Part shown: piece by piece, positions 34,019 to 42,478 of the stretch
Numbering within the stretch: position 1 is the first letter of the stretch
Layout: each line of letters begins with the position of its first letter
From: JAPLST01 sp964397565
Lineage (GTDB): Bacteria > Auribacterota > UBA3054 > JAPLST01
NCBI GenBank assembly: GCA_964397565.1
Contig: CAYNJC010000011.1
Coordinates: 56,250 to 120,249 of the forward strand
DNA: 64,000 nucleotides
Direction: 5' to 3'
The notes under the pieces: model-generated
What the model saw: the letters and a program-made list of their open reading frames with translations, nothing else
What the model was told of the DNA's origin: nothing
Databases searched by the model: none
Translations under genes and position numbers: made by a program

Positions 34019-35218
34019 TCATATGCCACTGCGGGTTCCGAGAAACTTGCGGGCCTGGTCCACATCCTTGTCGCCGCGGCCGGAGACATTGATAATCACC
34101 AGGGCGTCGCGCCCATACGTCGCGCCATGTTTCAGCACTTCCGCCACGGCGTGCGCGCTCTCCAAGGCCGGAATGATGCCTTCCAGCCGGCTCAACAGCA
34201 AGAACGCATCCAGGGCTTCCTGATCGTCCACGGATGTGTACTCAACCAATTTCTGATCGTGCAGCCAGGCGTGCTCCGGCCCGATACTGGCATAATCCAG
34301 GCCGGCCGAGACAGAATGCGTCAGGTTGATCTGGCCGTCACCATCCTGCAGCACATAACTCTGCGCGCCTTGAAACACGCCGCGCCGGCCGGTCGCAAAG
34401 CGCGCTGCATGCTTGCCGCTGGCAATGCCCAATCCGCCCGCCTCCACACCGATCTTGCGAATGTTCCGTTCGGCCATGAATTCGTAGAACAAGCCGATCG
34501 AGTTCGAGCCCCCACCCACGCAGGCAACCAGCACGTCCGGCAGGCGGCCCTCGGCCTCGAGAATCTGGCGCTTGGCCTCGCGCCCGATCACGCGCTGAAA
34601 CTCACGCACCAGCAGCGGATACGGATGCGGCCCGCCCACCGTGCCCAAAATATAATGGGTGCTGCGCACATTCGTGACCCAATCGCGCAAGGCCTCGTTC
34701 ATCGCGTCTTTCAGCGTTTGCGCGCCCGCGCTGACGGCGCGCACCTGCGTGCCCAGCAGTTGCATTTTAAAAACATTCACCGCCTGGCGCTGCATGTCTT
34801 CCACGCCCATGTAGACGACACACTCGAGCCCGGTTAACGCGCAGACGGTCGCCGTCGCCACGCCGTGCTGGCCCGCGCCGGTTTCGGCGATGATGCGCCG
34901 CTTGCCCATGCGCTGGGCCAGGAGAATCTGGCCGACCGTGTTGTTGATCTTGTGCGCGCCGGTGTGGGCCAAGTCCTCACGCTTCAGGTAAATGCGCGGC
35001 CCGCCCACGTGCGCGCTCAAGCGATCAGCCCGGAACAATGGCGTTGGCCGTCCGACATAGTGGGTCAAATAATAGTCCAGTTCGCGCTGGAATGCGTCGG
35101 TCGGGAAATAGGTGGTGAACGCCTGTTCAACCTCCGCCAGGGCCGCCATCAGCGTCTCCGGCACGTATTGCCCGCCATACGGCCCGTAGTGGCCGTTGCC
35201 AAAAGTGTGTGTGCTCAT
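34019..35218 (-). CDS. trpB: Tryptophan synthase beta chain
   Basis: 399 residues, TrpB1 type. It starts MSTHTFGNGHYGPYGGQYVP. The PLP lysine is in EDLAHTGAHKINNTVGQ, the AETGAGQHGVA loop binds the aminoacrylate, and GGGSNSIG binds the PLP phosphate. It condenses indole with serine to tryptophan. No trpA or other trp genes are adjacent, so either trpA is elsewhere or the enzyme scavenges indole. Serine is made by serA and the aminotransferase encoded 6-8 kb away. Confidence 0.96.
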   Translation of the reverse strand: MSTHTFGNGHYGPYGGQYVPETLMAALAEVEQAFTTYFPTDAFQRELDYYLTHYVGRPTPLFRADRLSAHVGGPRIYLKREDLAHTGAHKINNTVGQILLAQRMGKRRIIAETGAGQHGVATATVCALTGLECVVYMGVEDMQRQAVNVFKMQLLGTQVRAVSAGAQTLKDAMNEALRDWVTNVRSTHYILGTVGGPHPYPLLVREFQRVIGREAKRQILEAEGRLPDVLVACVGGGSNSIGLFYEFMAERNIRKIGVEAGGLGIASGKHAARFATGRRGVFQGAQSYVLQDGDGQINLTHSVSAGLDYASIGPEHAWLHDQKLVEYTSVDDQEALDAFLLLSRLEGIIPALESAHAVAEVLKHGATYGRDALVIINVSGRGDKDVDQARKFLGTRSGI

Positions 35219-35244
35219 TGGGTCTGGGTGTCCATGCACAGGTT

Positions 35245-35916
35245 TTAGGTCAGTAGGCGCATCAATTGCTGAATGCCAATTGTCAGCAACAGCCACCAGA
35301 GCGGCGCCGTCAAACAGAGGAACATCCGCCCGCGCCAGCCCACATATTCATATTCCGTAAAGAGATAGATAAACAACCCGATGCCGCACAACAAGCACAG
35401 CAAGCCCCACAGCACACTGCGTTTGAATGCGTCGATGATCAGGCAAATGCTGGCGATGGTCGCGATCAGCAGGCAGATAATGAACCCGATGGTGATCACC
35501 AGCGTGGTCACCGCCTGGACGGTGCCGCGGGCGCTGATGCGCGGCCCATCCTTCTTCATAAGGGTATTCAACCAGGCGAACGCCCGCCACTGCTTGCGCG
35601 CTTGTTGCTGGACCGCATCGCTGGTCGTCGCGACCAGGAACTTCTGCGTGTTCAGAATCGTAATCGGCCCGCCCGGCGCACTGGCTTTGCCGGCTTCATT
35701 CAATTCGCTGTACCAGCGATTATACTCGATCCGCGCGATAATGGTCGTGGACACTGAGTATTCACTTTTGCCGTCGCGGCCGCGCACGTTGACGAACGCG
35801 CCGACGCGGTTCGCGTAGCCCTCATCATAGGACCCGTCATGAAATATGATGACGTCCGCGCCGGCCATGCCGGCACACGCCAGAACACAGAGCCAGAGGG
35901 CGAGCCGGTGTTTCAT
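35245..35916 (-). CDS. Signal-peptide-bearing membrane protein of unknown function
   Basis: 223 residues. The ATG at 35916 overlaps the nth stop codon (ATGA). The N-terminus MKHRLALWLCVLACAGMAGA is a signal peptide. A short periplasmic beta-rich part (VIIFHDGSYDEGYANRVG, then EYSVSTTIIARIEYNRW) is similar to the small SHD1/Sm-like domains placed before membrane helices in PVC proteins. Three or four membrane helices follow (TTLVITIGFIICLLIATIA, SVLWGLLCLLCGIGLFIYLF, LCLTAPLWWLLLTIGIQQL). The function is unknown. Confidence 0.75.
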   Translation of the reverse strand: MKHRLALWLCVLACAGMAGADVIIFHDGSYDEGYANRVGAFVNVRGRDGKSEYSVSTTIIARIEYNRWYSELNEAGKASAPGGPITILNTQKFLVATTSDAVQQQARKQWRAFAWLNTLMKKDGPRISARGTVQAVTTLVITIGFIICLLIATIASICLIIDAFKRSVLWGLLCLLCGIGLFIYLFTEYEYVGWRGRMFLCLTAPLWWLLLTIGIQQLMRLLT

Positions 35917-36578
35917 AGGTTGCTCCCGAGTTTGCCTGCATGATGGCACCGCGACCGCAAGCCGCACGCGGCACACTGCGGCTTTTTCGCCTGGCAGCGC
36001 ACGCGCCCATGGGTCGTCAAGCGATGTCCGAAAACGGTCCATTCGTCGCGCGGCACAAGCGCCATTAAGTCACGCTCGATGTTCACCGGATCGGTCTGCT
36101 CCGTCAGGCCCAGCCGCACGCTGACGCGTTGCACATGCGTATCGACCACGATCCCCTCGTTCATGCCAAAGGCTGTGCCCAAGACCACATTGGCCGTCTT
36201 GCGCGCCACGCCCGGCAAGGTCAGCAAGTCATTCATTGTGCGCGGCACCTGCCCGCCAAACTGCGCCACCAAGAGGGCGGCGGCCTCCATGATGCGCGTG
36301 GCTTTGACGCGAAAAAAACCGCAGGCGTGAATCGCGCGCATCAGCGCCGCACGGTCGGCGCCCGCAAAATCCTGCGCGCCACGATACGTCGCAAACAGCG
36401 CCGGCGTCACCTGGTTCACCCGCGCATCGGTGCATTGCGCCGACAGCATGGTTGCCACTAGCAATTCGAGCGGGGTGTGAAAGTGCAGGGCACACGCCGC
36501 CGCCGGGTATTCCTTCGCGCAATAGGCGCGGACGGCCTTGGCCAGCTTGCTGTGGGATGGTCGCGGCGCGGCGTGCAT
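35913..36578 (-). CDS. nth: Endonuclease III
   Basis: 221 residues. The start ATG shares a base with the hldD stop codon. The helix-hairpin-helix LPGVARKTANVVLGTAFG with the catalytic Lys, the catalytic Asp in GIVVDTHVQRVSVRLGL, and the C-terminal iron-sulfur loop C-x6-C-x2-C-x5-C (CQAKKPQCAACGLRSRC) are all present. It removes oxidised pyrimidines from DNA and cleaves AP sites. Confidence 0.96.
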   Translation of the reverse strand: MHAAPRPSHSKLAKAVRAYCAKEYPAAACALHFHTPLELLVATMLSAQCTDARVNQVTPALFATYRGAQDFAGADRAALMRAIHACGFFRVKATRIMEAAALLVAQFGGQVPRTMNDLLTLPGVARKTANVVLGTAFGMNEGIVVDTHVQRVSVRLGLTEQTDPVNIERDLMALVPRDEWTVFGHRLTTHGRVRCQAKKPQCAACGLRSRCHHAGKLGSNL

Positions 36579-37558
36579 CACAGGTACGGATCGGGTTGCA
36601 GCAGATGCTTGCGCAGATAGTCGGCGACACTGGCCTCCAGCGTCATGCAGGTATGCGTGCAGCCGACAGCGCGCAGATTGGTCACATCCGCCTCCGTGAA
36701 ATATTGGTACTTGCCGCGTAGTTCCGCCGGCATCTCGACATACTCGACGGTGCCGCGCCGGCCCACGGCGGCGAAGATCGCCGCCGCCACGTCATTCCAG
36801 GAACGCGCGCAGCCGGTGCCAATGTTGTAAATGCCGCCCAGCGCCGGCCGCTCGAAGAAATAGGCCATCATCTCGACCACATCCTTGACATACACAAAAT
36901 CGCGGCGCTGCCCGCCATCGGGGTACTCCGCGCGATACGACTTGAACAGCCGCACCTTGCCCTCGTCGCGCGCCAGCGGAAACGCCTTGTGGATTACACT
37001 GCGCATGCCGCCCTTGTGATACTCGTTCGGCCCGAAGACATTGAAATATTTGAAGCCCGTCAGCGCCGGCACCTGGCCCTGGCGCACGACCCACAAATCA
37101 AACAAGTGTTTTGAGAAGCCGTACATGTTCATCGGCCGCAGGCGCGGCAAGGCGGCCGGATCGTCGCCATAGCCGCACTCGCCATCGCCGTAGGTCGCCG
37201 CGCTGCTGGCATACCACAGCTTGCGCCCGTGCGCCAGGCACCACTGCGCCAGGTCAATGCTGTACTGCGTATTGTTGCGCATCAGGTACTCCGCGTCACG
37301 CTCGGTCGTGGCGCTGCACGCGCCAATATGGACAATCTGTTCGATGGCATCGTCCAACCGCCCGGCGCGCAGCCGCGCGATAAAATCATCCTTGTCGAGA
37401 TACTCGGCAAAGCGTTTGTGCACCAGGTTCTGCCATTTCTCTTCGCCGCCCAAGCGATCAACAATCATAAGGTGGTCAAGCCCCAACTGATTGAGCTTCC
37501 ACACAAAACAACTGCCGATAAAGCCGGCGCCACCTGTAACCACTGTGTAACGTGCCAT
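36578..37558 (-). CDS. hldD: ADP-L-glycero-D-manno-heptose 6-epimerase
   Basis: 326 residues. The ATG at 37558 has an AAGGA ribosome-binding site 5 nt upstream. The Rossmann motif is VTGGAGFIGSCFVW, the short-chain dehydrogenase Ser and Tyr-x-x-x-Lys occur in YASSAATYGDGE and NMYGFSKHLFD, and GFKYFNVFGPNEYHKGGMRS is diagnostic of HldD. It epimerises ADP-heptose for the inner core of LPS, so the cell is expected to have an outer membrane with heptose-containing LPS. Confidence 0.95.
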   Translation of the reverse strand: MARYTVVTGGAGFIGSCFVWKLNQLGLDHLMIVDRLGGEEKWQNLVHKRFAEYLDKDDFIARLRAGRLDDAIEQIVHIGACSATTERDAEYLMRNNTQYSIDLAQWCLAHGRKLWYASSAATYGDGECGYGDDPAALPRLRPMNMYGFSKHLFDLWVVRQGQVPALTGFKYFNVFGPNEYHKGGMRSVIHKAFPLARDEGKVRLFKSYRAEYPDGGQRRDFVYVKDVVEMMAYFFERPALGGIYNIGTGCARSWNDVAAAIFAAVGRRGTVEYVEMPAELRGKYQYFTEADVTNLRAVGCTHTCMTLEASVADYLRKHLLQPDPYL

Positions 37559-37566
37559 ACCGTTCC

Positions 37567-38076
37567 TTATGCGTGTTTGTGGAGCGCTGCGGTTATTGTA
37601 CCAGCGGGCGCATCGGCGCGCCGACGCCACGCCGCATGCGCGTAATGCGCCAACGTGCTGGCCACATACACCACCACCAGCGCGAAGAACACCGCGCGTT
37701 GCGCCAGCAGTTCGCGCCCGAAGGTCAACGCCGCATAACGCGCGCAGACCGCCGCGATGACGGTGTAGAGCAGAGCCAGATTGCCCAGCACCAGCAAGGG
37801 CACCTGCTGCTGCCGCGTACCGGCGCGCGGCCCGTACAAGCCCGCCGCTGCGGTCAACGCGACATACGCCGCGCCCGTCATCAGCGCCAGCGTGACATAG
37901 CGTTCATAGAGCCAGTGCGGCGCAAACCCGTCGAAGATCGTGCTGTGCGCCAGCGCCAACCGCACCGCCAGCACTGCCCAGACAACCAGCGCCGCATCCA
38001 GGCTCATCAGCAAGCGCCCCACCAAGAGCAGCACGCGCGGGTTCGCCGCAGTGGTCTGGCATGGGGCGTTCGTCAC
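37567..38076 (-). CDS. Four-helix membrane protein of unknown function
   Basis: 169 residues from a GTG that overlaps the cdsA stop codon (GTGA). Four hydrophobic helices are visible (SLDAALVVWAVLAVRLALA, LALMTGAAYVALTAAAG, VLGNLALLYTVIAAVCA, AVFFALVVVYVASTL). The layout resembles the N-terminal membrane part of FlaA1/CapD-like polysaccharide proteins, without the catalytic domain. It ends 8 bp before hldD and is part of the envelope gene run uppS-cdsA-hldD. Confidence 0.6.
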   Translation of the reverse strand: MTNAPCQTTAANPRVLLLVGRLLMSLDAALVVWAVLAVRLALAHSTIFDGFAPHWLYERYVTLALMTGAAYVALTAAAGLYGPRAGTRQQQVPLLVLGNLALLYTVIAAVCARYAALTFGRELLAQRAVFFALVVVYVASTLAHYAHAAWRRRADAPAGTITAALHKHA

Positions 38077-38972
38077 TGGCGTTCCAGGACTTTCATTAAC
38101 AAGTACATTGCCGGCGCCGAAAACAGGAAACTGTCGAGCACATCCAGCGCGCCGCCCATGCCCGGAATATAGCCGGCCGAGTCTTTCACCTTGGCGCTGC
38201 GCTTCCAGACCGACTCTGCCAAATCGCTTAACTGCCCCAGCACACTGAGCAGCACGCCCGTCAGCGCGCCCAGCAGGGCCACCGTCCACACCGTGTCCAG
38301 CCCCAGCATGTTGGCCGACAAGCGCCCGTAAAACAGCCGCACCGATGCCAGCGACGGCGCCAGCAGCGCCCCCAGTACCGCCGAAGTCAGTATCCCGGCA
38401 CACGCGCCTTCCACCGTCTTGTGCGGACTGATGTGCGCCGCAAGTTTATGCCGGCCAAAGCGCGAGCCGTACCAGTACGCGGCGACATCCGTGCTTTTCA
38501 GCAAGATCACAAAATACACAAAAAAATAGCGCCCGTCCAGTTCGTCCACGCCACGCCACAGAACGATCCGCAGGTTGAACGACAGCAACCAGATGATATA
38601 CAGAAAGCCGGCCAGCGAGGCCGCCAGCGTGCTCAAGGCGCTGTCAATCTGTCCGCGAAAGGTGATCACCAACGCGGCGGTAAACACCGCCAGATACATC
38701 GGGATAAGGGCCAACTCCTCAACCTTCGGCAGTTGGTTCAGGGCCACCAAGTAGACAAAAAACACATAGACGACCGAAAAGGCGCAGCCCCAGAGCCGCA
38801 TCGGCTGAAAGCCCTTCTGCTGCATCAAGTGGTAGAATTCGAGCAGGGCCGTGATCCCCAGCAGTGAGAAGCTAATCGGGATCAGCACGCTGGTCCAACC
38901 GCGCGAAAACCAGACAATCAGCACCATGCTGGTGATCAACACACACGAACTGAATATGCGCAAGCGTAACAT
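38073..38972 (-). CDS. cdsA: Phosphatidate cytidylyltransferase
   Basis: 299 residues, about eight membrane helices, starting MLRLRIFSSC 7 bp after uppS. The family signature is present near the C-terminus as SAKVKDSAGYIPGMGGALDVLDSFLFSAP in two overlapping blocks, with the conserved KDSAGYIPGMGG core and the D-S metal site. RFGRHKLAAHISPHKTVEG occurs in the middle, as in all CdsA. It makes CDP-diacylglycerol for phospholipid synthesis. Confidence 0.95.
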   Translation of the reverse strand: MLRLRIFSSCVLITSMVLIVWFSRGWTSVLIPISFSLLGITALLEFYHLMQQKGFQPMRLWGCAFSVVYVFFVYLVALNQLPKVEELALIPMYLAVFTAALVITFRGQIDSALSTLAASLAGFLYIIWLLSFNLRIVLWRGVDELDGRYFFVYFVILLKSTDVAAYWYGSRFGRHKLAAHISPHKTVEGACAGILTSAVLGALLAPSLASVRLFYGRLSANMLGLDTVWTVALLGALTGVLLSVLGQLSDLAESVWKRSAKVKDSAGYIPGMGGALDVLDSFLFSAPAMYLLMKVLERQ

Positions 38973-38979
38973 GGTAGTC

Positions 38980-39711
38980 CTAGATGTCACCAAAGCGCCG
39001 GGCGCGGCTTTGAAACGCGACCAGCGCGTCATATAAATCCGGCTCGCGAAAATCCGGCCACAGCACGGGCGTCACATATAATTCAGCATACGAAAGCTGC
39101 CACAGCAGGAAATTGCTGATGCGCAGCTCGCCGCTGGTTCGAATCATCAAATCCGGATCAGGCACATCCGGCGCGTACAAATGTGCGGCAATGACGTCTT
39201 CATCAATCTGCGCCGGGGTGAGGGTGCCGCGCTGCACTTCGCCGGCAATGGCCCGCACGGCATCCGCCAATTCCTGGCGCGCGCCATAACTGAGCGCCAG
39301 AATCAATTGCCGGGCTTCGTTCGTGCGGGTCTGTTCGATGCACTCGTCCAGCACCGCGCGCGTCTCGGCCGGCAACATGTCCAGCCGCCCGATCGCGCGC
39401 AAACGGACATCCTTCTCCTGCAGCTCGGCCAGGTTGTCGCGCAGAAAACGCCGCAACAGTTTCATCAGGCCCTGCACTTCATCCGCCGGTCGCCGCCAAT
39501 TCTCTGTCGAAAAAGCATACAGCGTCAGATAGCGGATGCCGGTCTGCTCGCACGCACGCAAGGCCGCGCGCGCGCTTTCCGCGCCGGCCTCGTGCCCGTT
39601 CACCCGCGCTTGCAGGCGATGGGTCCGGGCCCAGCGACCGTTGCCGTCCATAATGATCGCCACATGCCGCGGGATCGGTTTGGCAGTGTCTATCTGACGA
39701 AGGTCGGCCAT
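38980..39711 (-). CDS. uppS: Isoprenyl transferase (undecaprenyl diphosphate synthase)
   Basis: 243 residues. The start at 39711 is inside the 3' end of the IVP-like gene. Typical cis-prenyltransferase motifs are PRHVAIIMDGNGRWARTH (P-loop with catalytic Asp), LTLYAFSTENWRRP, and the C-terminal DLMIRTSGELRISNFLLWQ and TPVLWPDFREPDL. It builds the C55 lipid carrier for peptidoglycan and O-antigen. It heads the uppS-cdsA-hldD-nth run. Confidence 0.96.
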   Translation of the reverse strand: MADLRQIDTAKPIPRHVAIIMDGNGRWARTHRLQARVNGHEAGAESARAALRACEQTGIRYLTLYAFSTENWRRPADEVQGLMKLLRRFLRDNLAELQEKDVRLRAIGRLDMLPAETRAVLDECIEQTRTNEARQLILALSYGARQELADAVRAIAGEVQRGTLTPAQIDEDVIAAHLYAPDVPDPDLMIRTSGELRISNFLLWQLSYAELYVTPVLWPDFREPDLYDALVAFQSRARRFGDI

Positions 39712-40130
39712 ACAGAAATTACGGATAGTGAACAAGGAATAGTGAATTGCGAAGTAGTGCGGCGTTGATTTTTCTTGGCCGTTGCGATACTGGCAACAAA
39801 AAAGGCAATCAACTCATTGCACTCTATCAGCAATGGTTCTAGTTTCGATTCCGGCTTAATCAGATTGGCTTGCGCGAGAATGCGCAAGCATACGTGGGGT
39901 TCGCGCAGCTCTTTCAAAGCAATTTTCATCTTGTGAATGAAATCGCTCGGCGACTCCGCGCCTTGTGCCTCGGCGTAATTGTGCGCCGGCGATGTGCCGC
40001 AGCGCACAAGTTGGCTGGCAAAGTGTGTGCCAGCCTGCGTCCGCGGAAGCGCCTCGACCACCGCGATGATGCGCACAGCAACGTTGATCAGACGTTCTTC
40101 AAGATCAAACTTTCTCTGTTCCTTCGCCAT
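39690..40130 (-). CDS. Four-helix bundle protein (23S rRNA intervening-sequence/S23 family)
   Basis: 146 residues. The core (FDLEERLINVAVRIIAVVEA, THFASQLVRCGTSPAHNYAE, SDFIHKMKIALKELRE, ANLIKPESKLEPLLIECNEL) is the IVP/S23 four-helix family, often carried by mobile intervening sequences in 23S rRNA genes and by scattered genomic copies. The ribosome-binding site AAGGA comes from the heptamer repeat immediately upstream. The last 20 or so residues are translated from a second heptamer array, and the gene overlaps the uppS start by 22 bp. The gene is flanked by these arrays in inverted orientation. Its cellular function is unknown. Confidence 0.85.
   Translation of the reverse strand: MAKEQRKFDLEERLINVAVRIIAVVEALPRTQAGTHFASQLVRCGTSPAHNYAEAQGAESPSDFIHKMKIALKELREPHVCLRILAQANLIKPESKLEPLLIECNELIAFFVASIATAKKNQRRTTSQFTIPCSLSVISVWPTFVR
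39718..39757. repeat. Heptamer array, GTGAATA type, left flank of IVP gene
   Basis: Imperfect 7-base units (ATAGTGA, ACAAGGA, ATAGTGA, ATTGCGA, AGTAGTG) lie inside the 3' end of the IVP-like gene. They are in inverted orientation relative to the array at 40130. Confidence 0.5.
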
Positions 40131-40188
40131 TCGCTATTCCTTGCTGCTCGGAGTCCCGCCAGCGGCGGGATTCACTATTCGTTATTCT
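40130..40188. repeat. Heptamer array and small palindrome, right flank of IVP gene
   Basis: Units such as TTCGCTA, TTCCTTG, TTCACTA and TTCGTTA surround a short palindrome (CCCGCCAGCGGCGGG, 40157-40171). This is the inverse of the left flank. The interval spans the gap between the serA stop codon and the IVP-like start. Confidence 0.55.
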
Positions 40189-41777
40189 TACAGCGCCACC
40201 CGGATGGCTTCGACGATGCCGCTCATCGCATTGAGCGTGGCCAGCACGCTGGCCGGTATGTCTTGGTCAATGCTGAACACGCCGACATTGGTTTCACCCG
40301 CCTGCAACCGGTCACAGGTCATGCGATTGATGTTGATTTTGGCGTCGCCCAAGGCGGTGCCGATCTTGCCGATCACGCCCGGCGCATCGCGATGCACCAG
40401 GAACAACAGAAAGCCCTCGGGGATCGCATCCACATGAAAATGATTAACGCGCACAATCCGCGGATGCTGCTGATCGTCCCCAAAAATCGTGCCGGCAATT
40501 GAGGTCGGCCCGCGCCCCTGCACCGTCGCGTCCAGGCGGATCAAGTTGGTGTAGGCGCTGCGGGCCGAGGTCTTGCGCTCCGTCACCGTTATGCCGCACT
40601 CCGCCGCCAGCAGCCGCGCATTCACTTGGTTGACCCCTTCCATGCTGCGCGCCAGCATGCCGCAGATGATCGCATTCGTGATCGGTCGCACATCCGCGCC
40701 TTCCAGGGTGCCCTCATAAGTGATCTCCAGCGCCGTCGTCGTCCCGCGCGCAATCTGCGCCAGCACGCTGCCCAGCCGCCCGCCCAACTCCACAAACGGC
40801 ATTACCTTGCGCATCTTCTCCGCATCCATGCTCGGCACGTTGACCGCATTCGCGATCACGCCGTCGTTCAAATACTTGACCATTTGCCGCGCGATCTCGA
40901 CGCTCACTTTTGATTGCGCCTCCTCGGTTGACGCGGCAATATGCGGCGTCAAGGTCAATTGCGGATAGTGCTGCAAGCGCGCGTTGTCAGTCGGCTCCTT
41001 GGCAAACACGTCCAGCGCCGCGCCCGCCACGTGGCCGGCCTCAAGCGCGTCGCACAATTCTTGTTCGTTGATGATCCCGCCGCGCGCGCAATTTACCAGC
41101 AGCACGCCTTTCTTCATTTTGGCCAGCGTCGCCGCGCAAATCAGATTCTTGGTGTCACTGTTCAACGGCGTGTGCACGGTGATCACGTCGCTCTTCGCGT
41201 AAATCTCGTCGAGCGTCGCCGGCGTCGCCTCGGCCTCGCGCACGCGCTCGGCCGTCACCTGTGGGTCGTATGCCAGCACCTCCATGCCGACACTCCTGCA
41301 CACCCGCGCGACCCAACGGCCAATCCGGCCAAAGCCGATCACCCCGATCGTCTTGCCGTACAGCTCGACGCCTTTTAGTGCCTTCTTCTCCCATTTGCCG
41401 GCCTTCATCGTCGCGTCAGCCTGTGCAATCTGGCGCGCCAGCGCAAACATCATCGCCACCGTGTGTTCGGCCGTTGAAATGGTGTTGGCCTCGGGCGTGT
41501 TCATCACGACGATGCCGCGCCGGCTGGCGGCCGGCACATCCACATTGTCCACCCCCACGCCCGCGCGCCCAATCACCTTCAATTTCTTGCCGGCCGCGAT
41601 CACGGCCGCCGTTGCTTTTGTCGCGCTGCGCACAATCAGCCCATCATACGCACCGATCAGTTGCAGCAGTTCATCAGCCGACGTGCTCTTGTGCACGTCC
41701 AACTGAATCCCGCCCGCCTGCGTGAAGACCTCAGTCCCGCTGGTATCAAAGCCGTCTGTCGCGATAACTTTGTACAT
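40188..41777 (-). CDS. serA: D-3-phosphoglycerate dehydrogenase
   Basis: 529 residues, the long type with an extra ASB domain and a C-terminal ACT domain. Key motifs are IGRAGVGVDNVDVPAASRRG, the NAD-binding GKTIGVIGFGRIGRWVARVC, catalytic Arg/Glu/His in NCARGGIINEQELCDALEAG and LTPHIAASTEEAQ, and an ACT domain starting near FLLFLVHRDAPGVIG. It has an AAGGA site upstream. It oxidises 3-phosphoglycerate, the first step of serine synthesis. An aminotransferase likely to do the next step lies upstream, separated by a toxin-antitoxin pair. Confidence 0.96.
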   Translation of the reverse strand: MYKVIATDGFDTSGTEVFTQAGGIQLDVHKSTSADELLQLIGAYDGLIVRSATKATAAVIAAGKKLKVIGRAGVGVDNVDVPAASRRGIVVMNTPEANTISTAEHTVAMMFALARQIAQADATMKAGKWEKKALKGVELYGKTIGVIGFGRIGRWVARVCRSVGMEVLAYDPQVTAERVREAEATPATLDEIYAKSDVITVHTPLNSDTKNLICAATLAKMKKGVLLVNCARGGIINEQELCDALEAGHVAGAALDVFAKEPTDNARLQHYPQLTLTPHIAASTEEAQSKVSVEIARQMVKYLNDGVIANAVNVPSMDAEKMRKVMPFVELGGRLGSVLAQIARGTTTALEITYEGTLEGADVRPITNAIICGMLARSMEGVNQVNARLLAAECGITVTERKTSARSAYTNLIRLDATVQGRGPTSIAGTIFGDDQQHPRIVRVNHFHVDAIPEGFLLFLVHRDAPGVIGKIGTALGDAKININRMTCDRLQAGETNVGVFSIDQDIPASVLATLNAMSGIVEAIRVAL

Positions 41778-41785
41778 GGCTTTCC

Positions 41786-42157
41786 TTATGGTTGCTGCAG
41801 CACTGCTACAAGTTCCTCAAACAAGCACAGATATCCCGGCACGCGTTGATACACTTGATCGGCAACCGTTTCATCGTAGGTATGCACTGTTTCGTTGCGA
41901 TCATCCATCAAGGCGAGCCATGCCTCTTCATTGTGCAACAGACCACAACGTGTGGCGGCGCGAAAACTTTCACGCGGTGAACGGCACACAAAGCCCTGTT
42001 CACGCAGTGCAAATTGCAGTGCTTTCCATGAGAGTTCGAACGTCAATTCAAAGCGCTTGATCGCCGAGTCGCGATTGACAACCGTGTTGGGTGCCGCAAG
42101 CACTTCGCGCAAGCGCGCAACCGACGATGCAAGTGATGGCAGGTAATGATTGCTCAT
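41786..42157 (-). CDS. HEPN-type nucleotidyltransferase-associated protein (HI0074 family)
   Basis: 123 residues, all helical. The HEPN RNase motif R-x4-H is in DDRNETVHTYDE near residue 87. FELTFELSWKALQFALRE is the family signature. The ATG overlaps the stop of the MNT partner (ATGA). In type VII toxin-antitoxin systems the HEPN protein is a ribonuclease toxin that the MNT enzyme silences by adding nucleotides to a Tyr near the active site; the Tyr after the His (VHTY) is present here. Confidence 0.9.
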   Translation of the reverse strand: MSNHYLPSLASSVARLREVLAAPNTVVNRDSAIKRFELTFELSWKALQFALREQGFVCRSPRESFRAATRCGLLHNEEAWLALMDDRNETVHTYDETVADQVYQRVPGYLCLFEELVAVLQQP

Positions 42158-42468
42158 GCCGCGACCTCGTGCTGTTCATACAGGACAATACCATGCGCCA
42201 CAATTACCACATGGAAGTGCGTACTCACCGACTGCATATCGACAACATCGACACTGTGCAGCGTCCGCAATTCTTCGATGTCGGCCCGAATGCGCGCCAT
42301 AATCGGCTGCGGCAGCGGCGCACTCCCTTCAATCCCCAGATCAATGTCCGAGCCGGCATGCGCGTCGCCGCGCGCGCGCGAACCAAACAGCAGAATGCGA
42401 CTACACGCTGCCCCCGCATGTCTGCGGATAATCACCACACATGCCGCTATGACTTCGTCCGTCGTCAT
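42154..42468 (-). CDS. MNT-type minimal nucleotidyltransferase (antitoxin)
   Basis: 104 residues. The motif G-S-x-A-R-G-D with two Asp (ILLFGSRARGDAHAGSDIDL) is the complete polymerase-beta-like active site of minimal nucleotidyltransferases. It is co-translated with the HEPN protein, so the two form a putative type VII toxin-antitoxin module. It begins 10 bp after the aminotransferase stop, inside what otherwise looks like a serine-synthesis pair. Confidence 0.9.
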   Translation of the reverse strand: MTTDEVIAACVVIIRRHAGAACSRILLFGSRARGDAHAGSDIDLGIEGSAPLPQPIMARIRADIEELRTLHSVDVVDMQSVSTHFHVVIVAHGIVLYEQHEVAA

Positions 42469-42478
42469 CTGTCGTGCA

